From Physcomitrium patens (Eukaryota; Streptophyta; Bryopsida; Funariales; Funariaceae): DNA of 64,000 bases. The stretch covers positions 9,449,238 through 9,513,237 of the forward strand of contig NC_037265.1 in the NCBI RefSeq assembly GCF_000002425.4, written 5' to 3'. Shown here piece by piece: positions 47,446-57,400 of the stretch (positions are counted from its first letter, which is position 1; each line of letters starts with the position of its first letter). The notes beneath the pieces were generated by a model that worked only from the letters and a program-made list of their open reading frames with translations, made no database searches and was not told where the DNA came from. Both the position numbers and the translations under genes were made by a program.

Positions 47446-49838
47446 CATTCCAAGCGGTGACCTCATCGTTGTCATATCTCTACTTCCTTCGGCAAGTTGA
47501 AATTGATCATAACTTGAATACAAATCACCCATTGAATAGATCGCCCTTCCAGCAAACGCCTCAACAAATTCATCCACAATAGGTCCAATTCCTGTATTCT
47601 TGACAGTTTTAACATTCACCGGCTGCATATCTTGAATAAACCATAGTGACCCATTCTTCTTATGTACCGTAAAACATTGACTAGAATACGGCGCAAATGA
47701 AGGTTCCAATATTTTCATCTTTATCTTTTCTTTTAATAGTTCCACCAATTTAGGTAAATGTGCCCTCGGTACTGGAATCGGTCTTAGATTCCAAGGTACA
47801 TGCGGTACAGTGAAGATAACCATAGGTGTTATAATATTTGGATCTACACACCCAATTTCATGAGATTCGAAGGCAAACGATCTACCTTGTTTAGTTAACA
47901 TCTTTTTGAAGCAAGTAATTGCCTCCGACAATAAAGAACCATCAGAACCAATCTTCAATTCTTCAAAAGTCTCTTCAGTAAACTGATGTCCAATACTCAT
48001 TGGATCTCTTAAACTTGCTTCTTTTGATGCTTCTCTCATTTGTTCTTTACAATCTTCTAGTAATGGTCCGGAAACAGGCTTTACCTTCTTATCTGCCGTT
48101 TTATATCTTGTCTCTACTGTGACTTCTGGTGCTTGAAAAGATTCAAGCATGGTATAAACCTCTCTCGAATGAATCTCAACAATCTTATCACTATCCCCTA
48201 ACCCAATAGATGTAATCAATTCCAATGAATCTTCTAGTCCATTTTCTTCATAAACACCCAAAATCCTCTCATCATCTTGCAATGCACCTATCTTGCGTAA
48301 CTGTCCTTCAATATTATATAATCTTTTTCTTTCTTTTCTTTTAAAATCATCAACTTTCTTATACATAATATTTCCATTCTCCAAAATACCAATTAAACTC
48401 GCAACAAAGGCACCTTCATCTCGCGAGAGTACCTCCTCTTTTGTACCTCCATAATCTCGCTTTACAGTGGTACCTCCCTAAAATCCTTAAATCCTTCAAC
48501 AATCTTTGGCAATGGTTTCTCCCTCAACCTATTTCGATTCCGTTCATGGTTAGGAGGTACTGTTAGAAATTGTACAGCTTTCTTCCCATCTTCGCTCCGT
48601 ACCCTTGCATAAGTAGAACCATCGTCAAGTACTTTTGTTTCCATCCGTGTTGCCGTGATATAAGGTTGTCCTAAAATCAACGGATAAGATGTTGTATCTT
48701 GAACGAAGAAATGTTGCTCCGTAGCAACATCCTCTATCCGAATTTTGACATCTGGACAAGCTCCATATAATTCGCCTCGTGTGTTATTAGCTGCTCGTAT
48801 TGCCCATCCATGTTCCATATCAATTGGCCATTTTTGCTTCTTATAAAGATCTTTAGACATGAGATTTATTTCAGAACCATGGTCGACCAAAGCAACTATT
48901 GGTTCATCTATATCTCCTACCTTCACCAATACCTCAGTAGTTGCCCTTGTCCAATGCTTTCGAGTATAATGGCTCAAAGTTTCCATTTCCTTGTCACTAG
49001 AATCTTCGAAACATACTCGCTGATTACACCCATTCTTTTCATTTGTTGGTTGCTTGTAACCAATATCAACCTCTTCTTCATCTCTACATATTCTTGCATC
49101 AATAGCATGACTCATTCCAGTTTCGCTCATTAATTGCCTCTTTCGCTTAATGCTGTCAATGATAACATCATGAAACTCCTTCTTTACAATTCCCAAGACT
49201 TCTTTCAATGTGAATTCCACCTTAGCGTTTAATATACGTTCTTCCAACACCCCTTTCAAATTTGTTGCCGCTTCAATGTCAGAAAGTAGCTTATAGGCAA
49301 TTGATTTGCCCTTATCTTTTGTCTCCATTTTTTTTTCTCCCAATGATGATGAGGTATCCTTTACAGGCAATTCTTGTGAAGCTGCCTCCCGAGCCTTGTC
49401 TCCTCGAGTTTGCCTCTTAAAAGAATTTCCTTCTCTAGTATCATCAAAATTTCCTCGTCTCTTTTCTTCCATCAAAGCTTCATGTTTGCTCTTAGCAATA
49501 TATGCATGAATTGAAAGAGACTCAACGGGATCCTCCCAACCTGTTCTACCTCGTATTGTAGCTGCAGTTCTCAATAACACTTTTCGAGGTAATTTCCCTT
49601 CTTGCATTGTAGAAACGACAGAAGCCCAAAACTCACTAGTTTTCGTACTTCCACCAATTTCATCATCTACTCTAGCACCATAACTTGCACTTTCTCGTGC
49701 TACTGTTTCATGCTCTTTTAAGTAATCTTGAACCAATGCTCTCATTCCTCCCTTGCCAAAATTGGTTTGAAGAAGATCCTCTCTATTTTTCAATGCTATC
49801 TTCCCATCTTTCCAACAAATAATTCCCTGCCGTATCAT
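47446..49838 (-). pseudogene. Protease and first half of RT of the non-chromodomain element
   Basis: Two open stretches on the minus strand. One (48462..49838) begins after the zinc knuckle and carries the retropepsin motif VALVDHGSEINLMS (about residues 312..325), with His in place of the usual Thr or Ser, then LILGQPYITATRME, typical of the protease C-terminal part. The other (47446..48384) holds the RT fingers: SSQCFTVHKKNGSLWFIQDM, then AIYSMGDLYSSYDQFQLAEG. The RT continues at 41292 on the other side of the inserted chromovirus. Confidence 0.85.
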
Positions 49839-49851
49839 ATTATTAAATTCA

Positions 49852-50759
49852 TTGCAATCTTTTCTAGTGTGTGAAGCATCATCACACCAAATGCATCTTT
49901 GTACATATCCTTATTTTGAAACGTTCTTCGAATTGTTTATAGAAGTATTCTCTTCAAGTCTTGCCAATTTGATTTGAAGATCTCGCATTCCTCGTATAAT
50001 TTCTTCCATACCCATATCTGTTTTCTTTGACAAGGATGTCGAAGGTTGAACTGTAGGCATTGTTGGTGGTGTTGTACATACTGGAGCTTTGGGTGCTTGT
50101 ACTGTTTTTGGAATATTGCTCCTATCCTTCCTCCTTTCTTTTTTTGTAAGCAACCCCACCGCATCTTCAACGTTCTTCCACTTTGTTGTCAATCCTTCAT
50201 CTTCTTCTTTGTCTTCAAAAAGGGGTTCTAATTTCTCTTTCAATTCTCCATCGGCAGCTTGAAGAAATAGATCAACTTTGTTCGGCTCCAATGTCAATTT
50301 TTCTACCTTTGATAATTGAGAGTACTGCCTCTCAAATTCCCTTAGTAGTTCTGTTGCTTGCAAATTCTTATTGGGCCGTTCAATCCATCCCAGAAACAAC
50401 TTCTTAGTAACGCGATCAGCATCTTCCAAGAAATATTCGTCTTTCAATGCATGTGAAAAATCCTCCCATAAATTCCCATAACGATCCGTAATCGATGTAA
50501 TGTGGTCTCTTATCTCTGGTATCGTAGCAAGTCCAAATAGTGCAACCATTTTCTTCTCAAAAACCCGATTTAATTCCATTTCATGAACATAACATCTTAA
50601 ATACCTTGAAATATTCCTCCCATCAAATTGATCAATTTTATTGACCACTGCTTGCAATGCTTTGGTTGCCAAAGCTTCCTTCCGATCATTGCTTTGCTGT
50701 TGTTGCATTGACAATGAGAAGGCTTGAAACAAACTAGCAATAGACGGATCCATGTGCAT
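49852..50759 (-). pseudogene. gag region with zinc knuckle of the non-chromodomain element
   Basis: The open stretch 49911..50759 (282 codons) starts MHMDPSIASLFQAFSLSMQQ and contains DQFDGRNISRYLRCYVHEME and a capsid-like region, then a Lys/Glu-rich linker. Just after it a CCHC knuckle CIWCDDASHTRKDC (about 49852..49894) is recognisable. No sequence similarity to the chromovirus gag is visible, so this is a separate lineage. Confidence 0.8.
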
Positions 50760-50881
50760 ACCTTGTCCTTTAGAAGACTCCCCACCAGAAACTCCTCCCT
50801 AAAATCCTTCCATATTTTTATTTTCGTTTTCCATAAAATAAAGATAAAATCAACCAAAATCCAATACCTTCTACCTCAAGC

Positions 50882-50900
50882 TTTCACATCGGGTTCACCA
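50882..50900 (-). promoter_or_regulatory. Primer binding site matching tRNA-Trp
   Basis: On the minus strand this reads TGGTGAACCCGATGTGAAA, five bases inside the 5' LTR. The 3' end of plant tRNA-Trp predicts TGGTGAACCCGACGTGAA, so all but one of 18 positions match. The tRNA sequence is from memory. Confidence 0.75.
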
Positions 50901-50905
50901 CTTTT

Positions 50906-52234
50906 TGTCGTATTATGTGCTTTCCTGCTCGAGAACGCGCCGGGCATCTAGTTGTAGAAGGTAGTATGGAGATTCGTCGATAGTCAAGCAGTCTATCAGT
51001 TTTGACTGCTGGAATATAAACGACTGCAACAATGTACCATAAATCTATACGGATGCTCTTCGACTGCTTGTCGAAGTCCTTTTTGCTCCAGCCGGTAGGT
51101 TCCTAGACGTTACAGAGAACCCCGAACAATCCAAACTGTTAATCTTCAATACCGCTTTGTACTTACGATCTTGTATCCACTGACTGTCTTGTTAGATTAA
51201 CCCAATAAATTTCATTCACTCCGCATACTCAATCCTATAGACGCCCTTTTATTCCTTCAATCACAGACGTAACTTGATTTAATAAAACAATCAAGAGTAT
51301 TCAAACCCACTTCATAAAAAATCTCGATTCACCATTACAATACTCACTTCAGCAGCGATTGCCTCAGCCTTCCTAAAACTCTACAAAGAAGAAAAATCCA
51401 AATTCTCTGTCTTTCCTTCCCCGACCCGAAGCATGAAGCTCCTCTCTCTAATCCCTCCTTTCAAAACTATCCAATGAAAACCAAACTAGTAACCTTGCAA
51501 AAGCTTGAAAACTAGCTCCTCCCGATTCCCAGAGAAAAAAAAAAACCCCCTCTTCAAAACTATATCCCCCTTAACCTTATCCTCTAAATTTCTTCAATCT
51601 TCCATCTCAGATCCGGAATTGGCTCCCATCGTCAAGCTTGGATCCAAAATTGGCTCACGCCGTCAGAGCTTTCTCCTCCGTTTTTACCTTTAAGAAATCC
51701 ATTTACCGAAAACAACGTTCCCTGAAACGGCACAGAGAACAGGACAGCCTGAAACAGAATCGAACCCCGTAATCGGGACCATATTGAGTCGCCCGACCAA
51801 TTCAGGTCTCATATTGGATAAGAGTCCAGTAGTAACCTGGATGTTCGCATAATTGGGTCAAATTTGTCCTTGTATCAGATTGGCTAAGACCCGTAGTAAG
51901 ACCTGGATTTCCCGTAATTAGACTGCATTGGGCTGACCGGCCAATTCATGTCTCATATTGGATAAGAAGACCCGGATTGGATTCTCGAAATTGGATCGAA
52001 TTGGCTCTTTGAACCCGTCGTGTGAATTGGTCCTTCTCTTCCTGCTGACTCCCGTTATTGGAATCGAACGGAGCATTTCAGTATGCCCCGGCTGACTGTA
52101 ACGGAGTGACTGAACCTGACCACTCAGTATTTGCACTGGAGTTGGTCGATGCTCCTAATATTCGAGGTAACTGAATATTAATAAAATTCCCCTTTCTTTT
52201 TATTTTCACTGTATACTCGTGTTACAACACGACA
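50906..52234 (-). repeat. 5' LTR of the non-chromodomain element
   Basis: 1,329 bp, partner of 37397..38766. It is flanked outside by ACGT (52235..52238), the second copy of the 4-bp target duplication. Confidence 0.92.
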
Positions 52235-52238
52235 ACGT

Positions 52239-52516
52239 GTTCCATCGAACTTATCTGGAAGACTAACTCGAGGCTCCTTATGTTGTAGAGCTAGTGGTTC
52301 TTGTAGAACCTGAGATAAAGTTGTTTCTCCAAGTGCAGAAGTTTGAGGCTGGTGTAGTTTAGATTGTGCTATCCCAGATACTCCATCATTATGAAGCCTT
52401 GCCACTACTCCTTCAATCTCTGCAGTTCTTTGTGATAACGTAGCAAGGGCATTCATATTAGCATCTAACTTAGACTCTGAACTTTCTGTCATACTAATGT
52501 CTTGACCTCCGGCCAT
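52239..52516 (-). pseudogene. Start of gag of the chromovirus at 32236..53215
   Basis: It starts MAGGQDISMTESSESKLDAN, aligned with the gag start at 46709, and runs to the KFDGTR segment, where the foreign LTR begins. The tail of the open frame beyond that point is LTR sequence, not gag. Confidence 0.85.
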
Positions 52517-52795
52517 TCTAAAAGAAGGACAAAAATGACTCTACAAGAGGCAATATTGGTTTATAGGAGGGTAATCCACAACCTATAAAATGCCTTAAGA
52601 ATTTCAAGAAGAGGGGTAATCCACTCTTTCCAAGAAGAATAAGACTCGAATATTGTAACAAAAAAAGTATCAGTTTAGAGGAGGGTAATCCGCAACCTCT
52701 AAAAATGCTAGTATACCTTCAAGTAGAGGGGTAATCCACACTCTACTAAGAAAGAACTAGCTCTGATATCTCAAGTTAGTGTAGTCTTGACAAAC
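52517..52795 (-). promoter_or_regulatory. Untranslated leader with duplicated hairpin pair
   Basis: TATCAGAGC (52760..52768, minus strand) is the primer-site remnant. Two tandem units follow. Their hairpins are TTTAGAGG/CCTCTAAA (perfect, 8 bp), TTTATAGG/CCTATAAA (perfect, 8 bp) and AGTAGAG/CTCTACT (perfect, 7 bp), each with the GGATTACC motif in the loop. The paired substitutions between units are direct evidence that pairing is kept. Confidence 0.78.
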
Positions 52796-53215
52796 TTTCA
52801 CGGACACAAAATACAAACTTGAAATCTAACAAGAAATTCAAGAAGAAGTGGCAGAACTAGATTAAACAGATGAGTACAAGAACAACACCAGAAAGGTGAG
52901 CTAGAACTCCAAGAGATGTGTTGTCGAGACTGAATAACTCTTCAGCCTCGATCCCTATATATACTCTTACTTAGGAAGCTTCTCGAGCTACTTCTATTAA
53001 CTAGGAAGCTTCTAGAAAGTTCCAAAGGCTTCCTTTCTAGAAGCTTCTAGAAACTTCTCTTCTAGAAGGTTCCAGAGACTTCCTTTCTAGAAGCTTCTAG
53101 AAACTTCTCTCTAAAAGGTTCCAGAGGCTTCTCTTCTAGAAGATTCCAAAGGCTTATTTTCTAGAAGGTTCTAGAAACTTCTCTCTAGAAAGTTCTAAGG
53201 AATATGTCACTAACA
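52796..53215 (-). repeat. 5' LTR of the chromovirus at 32236..53215
   Basis: 420 bp, partner of 32236..32655 with 12 differences by eye. Confidence 0.93.
52976..53205 (-). promoter_or_regulatory. Dense heat-shock-element-like array in U3
   Basis: TTC-TA-GAA-GC-TTC-TA-GAA-AC-TTC, five alternating units at exact spacing, occurs at 53035..53057 and 53085..53107. Three-unit runs lie between and beside them. The array ends about 20 bp before the TATA box TATATATAGGG (minus strand, near 52955..52965). The array is richer than that of the related LTR at 47013..47445 and partly built by local duplication. Confidence 0.68.
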
Positions 53216-53662
53216 ATAATAAAAAGAAATTAGAATGGCTATTACCAAAAGACAACAAAATTAGAAACCCTTGAAACAAAAAGTAAGAAAAGAACTGACA
53301 ATAGTAAAAAAAAATATCAATCTTGCCTCTATGTATATTATTTACCTAAGAGCTATGTAGAGACATTCTATAAGACCTCTAATACGTGTTCAATTTGTAA
53401 GACACATGTCTTAAATTGCAAGGCAAGTTTTATATATGAATACTATTTTATTAGCTTGTACTACAAACTATCAATACATGCAACACATGACTAATTTTTT
53501 GGCCAACTCTCTCTCTCTTTCAATCACTTTAAACATGTAAAAAGATAAAATTGTATCTTTAAAGTTTTTAAAATATTTTTTTAATAAATATTATGAAATC
53601 AATTTATTTTTATTGACTTCTACTTATTCAATTTTATTTAAGTAACTATTAGAATAAATGTA

Positions 53663-53709
53663 TATATTTATGATGCTTTTACCATAAATAATTTATGTAA
53701 AACAATACC

Positions 53710-53756
<47 letters not shown>

Positions 53757-54084
53757 ATAGAATTTAATTTTTATATAATAATATTTTTTTAAGATATAAT
53801 ATACATAATATATTATTAAATAAACTATAATCTAAATAAATTGCTACAAGTAAGTGTCTTAAAACAAAACATGTGTGAAATTTAATAAAACTTTTTTTTA
53901 AACCTCTTTTATTTTATATTCATAATAAATAAATTTATTTTTTTTATTTAGGTTCTACTAAAATATATCTTATTTTATAAATCAAATAAAATAATATAAT
54001 TTCATGGCTATACTTTTTATTTTGTTTTGTAATAAAATTTAACAAATTATAAAATTATTTTAAAATTTTGCATTAAATAATTTT

Positions 54085-54145
<61 letters not shown>

Positions 54146-54513
54146 AATATTTTTTAAATTTTTAATACAATTTAATTGGAAGTATCTAACCAATAAAAAA
54201 ATATATACATATCTCTTTTGTATAATAGCTTATAGAAATAAACCTATGGGATAAACTAGGAGAAACAAAAGCCATCTTTGGTTGGCTACATATTTCATTG
54301 TTTTCTTCTAAAGCAAAGTAATAAATCAACTTTTTATTAGATTGCCAATAGCTAGATTGCAACATTACTAGGCATAGAATACTAGAACATGGAACATAGT
54401 CGAATGGCATCCAACTTAGAGTTTCATATTATATGAAGCTTCAAACAAAATGTTAATTTACAATGTGTAGTTTACAATGTTTTTTTGTCACTAATGGTAC
54501 GGATTTCTACTAG

Positions 54514-54544
<31 letters not shown>

Positions 54545-56069
54545 TATGTTCTTGAAAAAAAAAACAAATATCTTTAAATTTAATTTTATTTGAAAGAATT
54601 CAACTATATTTATACCTTAGTTTTGAAAAAATAATAATAATCACTTAATATTAAGGTCTTTGGTAAGATTCCAAAATACCACAATGTATATCTATACTTT
54701 AAAAATCTTCAATCTTCAAAGAATTTTTAAGAATTGTTTTCAAGAATGCAATTAAAAGAATCAAAGCAAGATTTGTAGGCTGATTTTACATTTTTTTTTC
54801 ATCCTATTGTACAGGAAAATCTAAATTAAATTGTGATCTGTTTGTTTAAAATAATTTTAAGATGCATATTTGATTACTCAAAATAGTTATTATTATTATC
54901 TACATAAATTCTTTATATATTCATCATTTATTGAGTTCAAATTCATAGGTATAAAATATGCAATTAATTATGTTTAAATTTAATGTTTTCATATCTCAAC
55001 TACTTATGTAATTTATAGTAATTTATTTGTAGTCTAAAATTTGATGATGAAGTTTGATAATTTTAAATGTTTCATATATATATTTATGCCTCATTAAAGT
55101 TTCATAAATTTTTATGCCATGAAAGAATTCATTTTAAAAATAGGTAACATTAAAATGAAACAGAAAACTCTGAATATAAATTATCAAAAGAAATCAGTAA
55201 ACCCAAAGTTTTTCAGTTAAATGCAATATCTCCATTTTGACCTAAAGACCAAGTGACACCACAAAATACTCTTTCAGAACAGACTTGAGACATTTTTCAG
55301 GGAATGCAAAAGAAATCTTATGTGAATTTTTTACATGCCAACACTAAATGAATGTGAAAAATGAAGTATATGAAAACTAGAAGATAAAAGAGCTTCATAT
55401 TTAAATGATATTTGTTTAATATTTTTAGATATATTTAAAATAATTTTTGGAACAGTACTGGTTCAATATCCAGATATGACCATCTACGTAGTATGAATTT
55501 TACTGAATGATTGATAATAATTTGAAGGTTTTTACTTACGTGGCCCTTTCAAAAATAATACTCAAAATCAGTTCAAGAGACATTAATGTAACAATTTATA
55601 CGTTTTACCTATTTTAACCTCAAGTATAACGGAATTGAAAAATAAAAAACATCATTTGGTATTGATACTTTCATGAAACACATTCAAAACAATGTTAAAA
55701 GACACATATAATGACTTTTCTCAAAATTAAATAAAAATAGAATATTCAATGTACTCATGTATGTTTGTGCATGCAATGTAATTTTTTTTTAGAAAAACTT
55801 TGCAATAAAGATTAAAGGTAGAAAAAAAATGTTATATTCACATCCACAACCAAGCATAGTTTTCTGGCTAAACTCTCCATACACTCCTGGTACCATACTG
55901 TACCAGGGTTGTGTAACAAGTGAACTCAAAGTAATCACTTGAACTCAACTTACTAAAAAATATAATAATTATATTTTCATCAAATAAGTTCATTATATAT
56001 TTTAAAACATGATCTCGGGAGAAAACACACAAATATATATATATATATATATATACACAATCAAAATTT
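53663..56069. other. AT-rich stretch, no gene seen
   Basis: This holds long (AT)n runs at about 53717..53754, 54089..54141, 54518..54543 and 56035..56055. No frame with gene-like composition. The 74-codon minus frame at 54186..54410 shows no recognisable similarity. Confidence 0.6.
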
Positions 56070-56234
56070 TTAAATTGAACCAAGCATTTACTAAATTCAC
56101 CGACTTATCCTAACCATCATCAAATAATTCTCCACTATTGCATCTACAACCAATGAAAAGAAGAGCTCAAGAATTTATATGCAATTGTATGATGATAGGT
56201 GCATCAATTTAGTATATGCATGGGTCAATTTAAC
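56070..56234 (+). mobile_element. MITE-like copy 1
   Basis: It runs from TAAATTGAACC to GGGTCAATTTAACC, with imperfect terminal inverted repeats. Internally it follows copy 2 (56289..56475) in reverse orientation: TTTACTAAATT, ATCCTAACCATCAT, ACTATTGCAT and ACCAATGA occur in the same order. Too short to code for a transposase. Superfamily not assigned. Confidence 0.6.
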
Positions 56235-56235
56235 C

Positions 56236-56279
<44 letters not shown>

Positions 56280-56288
56280 CAACACAAT

Positions 56289-56475
56289 GTTAAATAGACC
56301 TATAATTTTTACTAAATTGACCTACCCATGATGAAGAATATTGTAATCATGATGAATGTGGTTGGTTTCATTGGTTTCATATGCAATAGTAAAGATGTGA
56401 ATCTAGAGATCATGTTATTTTTCATGATGGTTAGGATGGGTGGGTCAATTTAGTAAAAACCTAGGTCTATTTAAC
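56289..56475 (-). mobile_element. MITE-like copy 2, opposite orientation
   Basis: 187 bp with terminal inverted repeats of about 40 bp: GTTAAATAGACCTA at the left and TAGGTCTATTTAAC at the right, continuing through TTTTTACTAAATTGACC on both arms. Copy 1 lies 54 bp away, separated by a (CT)n(AT)n tract. Confidence 0.7.
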
Positions 56476-56539
56476 ACTCTTATTTATATATATATATATA
56501 TATATATATTACATGTATACGTATATATATATATATTAA

Positions 56540-57400
56540 TTAAATGAAAGAAATAATCCAACAAGCAACAATGAGTGGACTACAGAAACCCAACTAGTAA
56601 ACTCACGCAATGAACAACGTAATGAATGAATGACTGCAGGCCCTAGAAACGTATCCAACGTGGATCCAGACAGACGGTACAAGTTGGCGTGGCATCCACT
56701 TGGCACAGATGACGGCCCTACCCGACCCACGACCGTGGCGAAAGCCCGTACCCCAAGTTGACCCTATGATTGACCTGTATCCTCAGCCAGCACGACCCTG
56801 CCCCGCCCGACCCAGCCCTGCCAGCCTCACAGTTATTACGCTCCTATTAAGCCACCAATTGGGGCCGGCGTGGGTACTGCTTGCTGCACCTGCGCTGGTT
56901 ATGACACGCCATCCATCCACATTCATCGACTAACCCTGTCTCACATCCATCCATGCTCAATCTTCCACGTGGTATTCATTCATCCATCCATATTGGGAAA
57001 CGATAGCTTTGCTCCGTCAGCATCATCCCCTTGACATTTCCCCTCCATCTGCTGCATTTTCCTTTGGATGAGAGATTCCAGAAGCTTCACTAACTCCCTC
57101 ACACACTCCCTCACCCTTCTACACTCTAGGCATGAAGGATATTTGGGGGGGGGGGGCACAGATGGATGGATGGCTCTTTCTTCTCATTCTATGCCGGTGG
57201 GGGCTTGGGTGTATGGGAACAAAGCCAGGGGAACGTGGAATTTGCATGGTGTATTTTTGGGAACAAGTTTTTGGGGGTTGCAAAATTGCAATATTATCAT
57301 ACATCATCATCATCACCATGGTGACTCCCCCCCCCCCATTTTATGAAGTTGTAGTTGTGGAGCTTGACAAGTTGTATGCATTATTTGATTCCATCTAGTG
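56540..57400. other. GC-rich stretch without a recognised gene
   Basis: GC content rises and Pro/Arg-rich frames open on both strands (for example 56700..56933 plus). Runs of G (57148..57157) and C (57327..57335) and an ATC/CATCAT run lie at the right. It resembles promoter or leader DNA. No start codon with a supportable coding frame. Confidence 0.35.

Larger units (their letters stand above)
37397..52234 (-). mobile_element. Ty3/gypsy element without chromodomain, 1.35-kb LTRs, tRNA-Trp primer site
   Basis: LTRs at 37397..38766 and 50906..52234 are about 97% alike by eye; the length difference is mostly a 51-A run. ACGT repeats at 37393..37396 and 52235..52238 are a 4-bp target duplication. 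On the minus strand: primer site, gag (50759..49911), zinc knuckle (about 49852..49894), protease (VDHGSE), RT, RNase H, integrase with zinc finger, a GPY-type C-terminus and polypurine tract (38767..38777). No chromodomain. The RT is interrupted by another element (41293..47445). It is broken in several places. Sequence motifs are unlike plant Tekay, CRM, Athila or Tat elements I know; I cannot name the lineage. Confidence 0.92.
32236..53215 (-). mobile_element. Ty3/gypsy chromovirus with heat-shock-element-like LTRs, hosting two further elements
   Basis: Two 420-bp LTRs (32236..32655 and 52796..53215) differ at 12 positions by eye (about 97%). On the minus strand the order is 5' LTR, leader, start of gag (52516..52239), then the insertion 37397..52234, the rest of gag (37396..36692), protease, RT, RNase H, integrase, chromodomain, extra ORF, polypurine tract (32656..32669) and 3' LTR. 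It contains a 779-codon open stretch (33260..35599). It is broken by a handful of coding changes besides the insertion. It belongs to the same LTR family as 41293..47445 but to a distinct subfamily. Confidence 0.93.
30925..53662 (-). mobile_element. Old chromovirus relic holding the whole nest in its LTR
   Basis: Minus-strand remnants in order: 5' LTR (about 32141..32235, continuing at 53216..53662), leader with CTTTGATATTGTAAG-type primer region (about 32110), gag start (31636..31899, MAKLAKIKSAITEIQKQL), later gag (about 31200..31460), a scrap of protease and a reverse transcriptase fragment (about 30925..31110). Much is deleted. The LTR stops at 32235 and resumes at 53216 in the middle of the same segment (GGCTATTACCAAAAGACAAC), which proves that the 21-kb complex between was inserted into it. 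The flanks AAAAT (32231..32235) and ATAAT (53216..53220) are a diverged target duplication. Confidence 0.75.

Noticed and set aside
37397-52234. Possible integrated pararetrovirus
   Set aside because: It has paired LTRs, a target duplication, a tRNA primer site and an integrase, which together identify an LTR retrotransposon. No movement protein seen.
53031-53110. Regular repeats in the LTR as a possible CRISPR-like array
   Set aside because: The repeats are short local duplications inside an LTR of a plant element with no constant repeat-spacer spacing. The GAA/TTC phasing is the better explanation.
57119-57319. Minus-strand frame starting MVMMMMYDN and the overlapping His-rich plus-strand frame
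   Set aside because: Both are readings of a CATCAT run next to G and C homopolymers.
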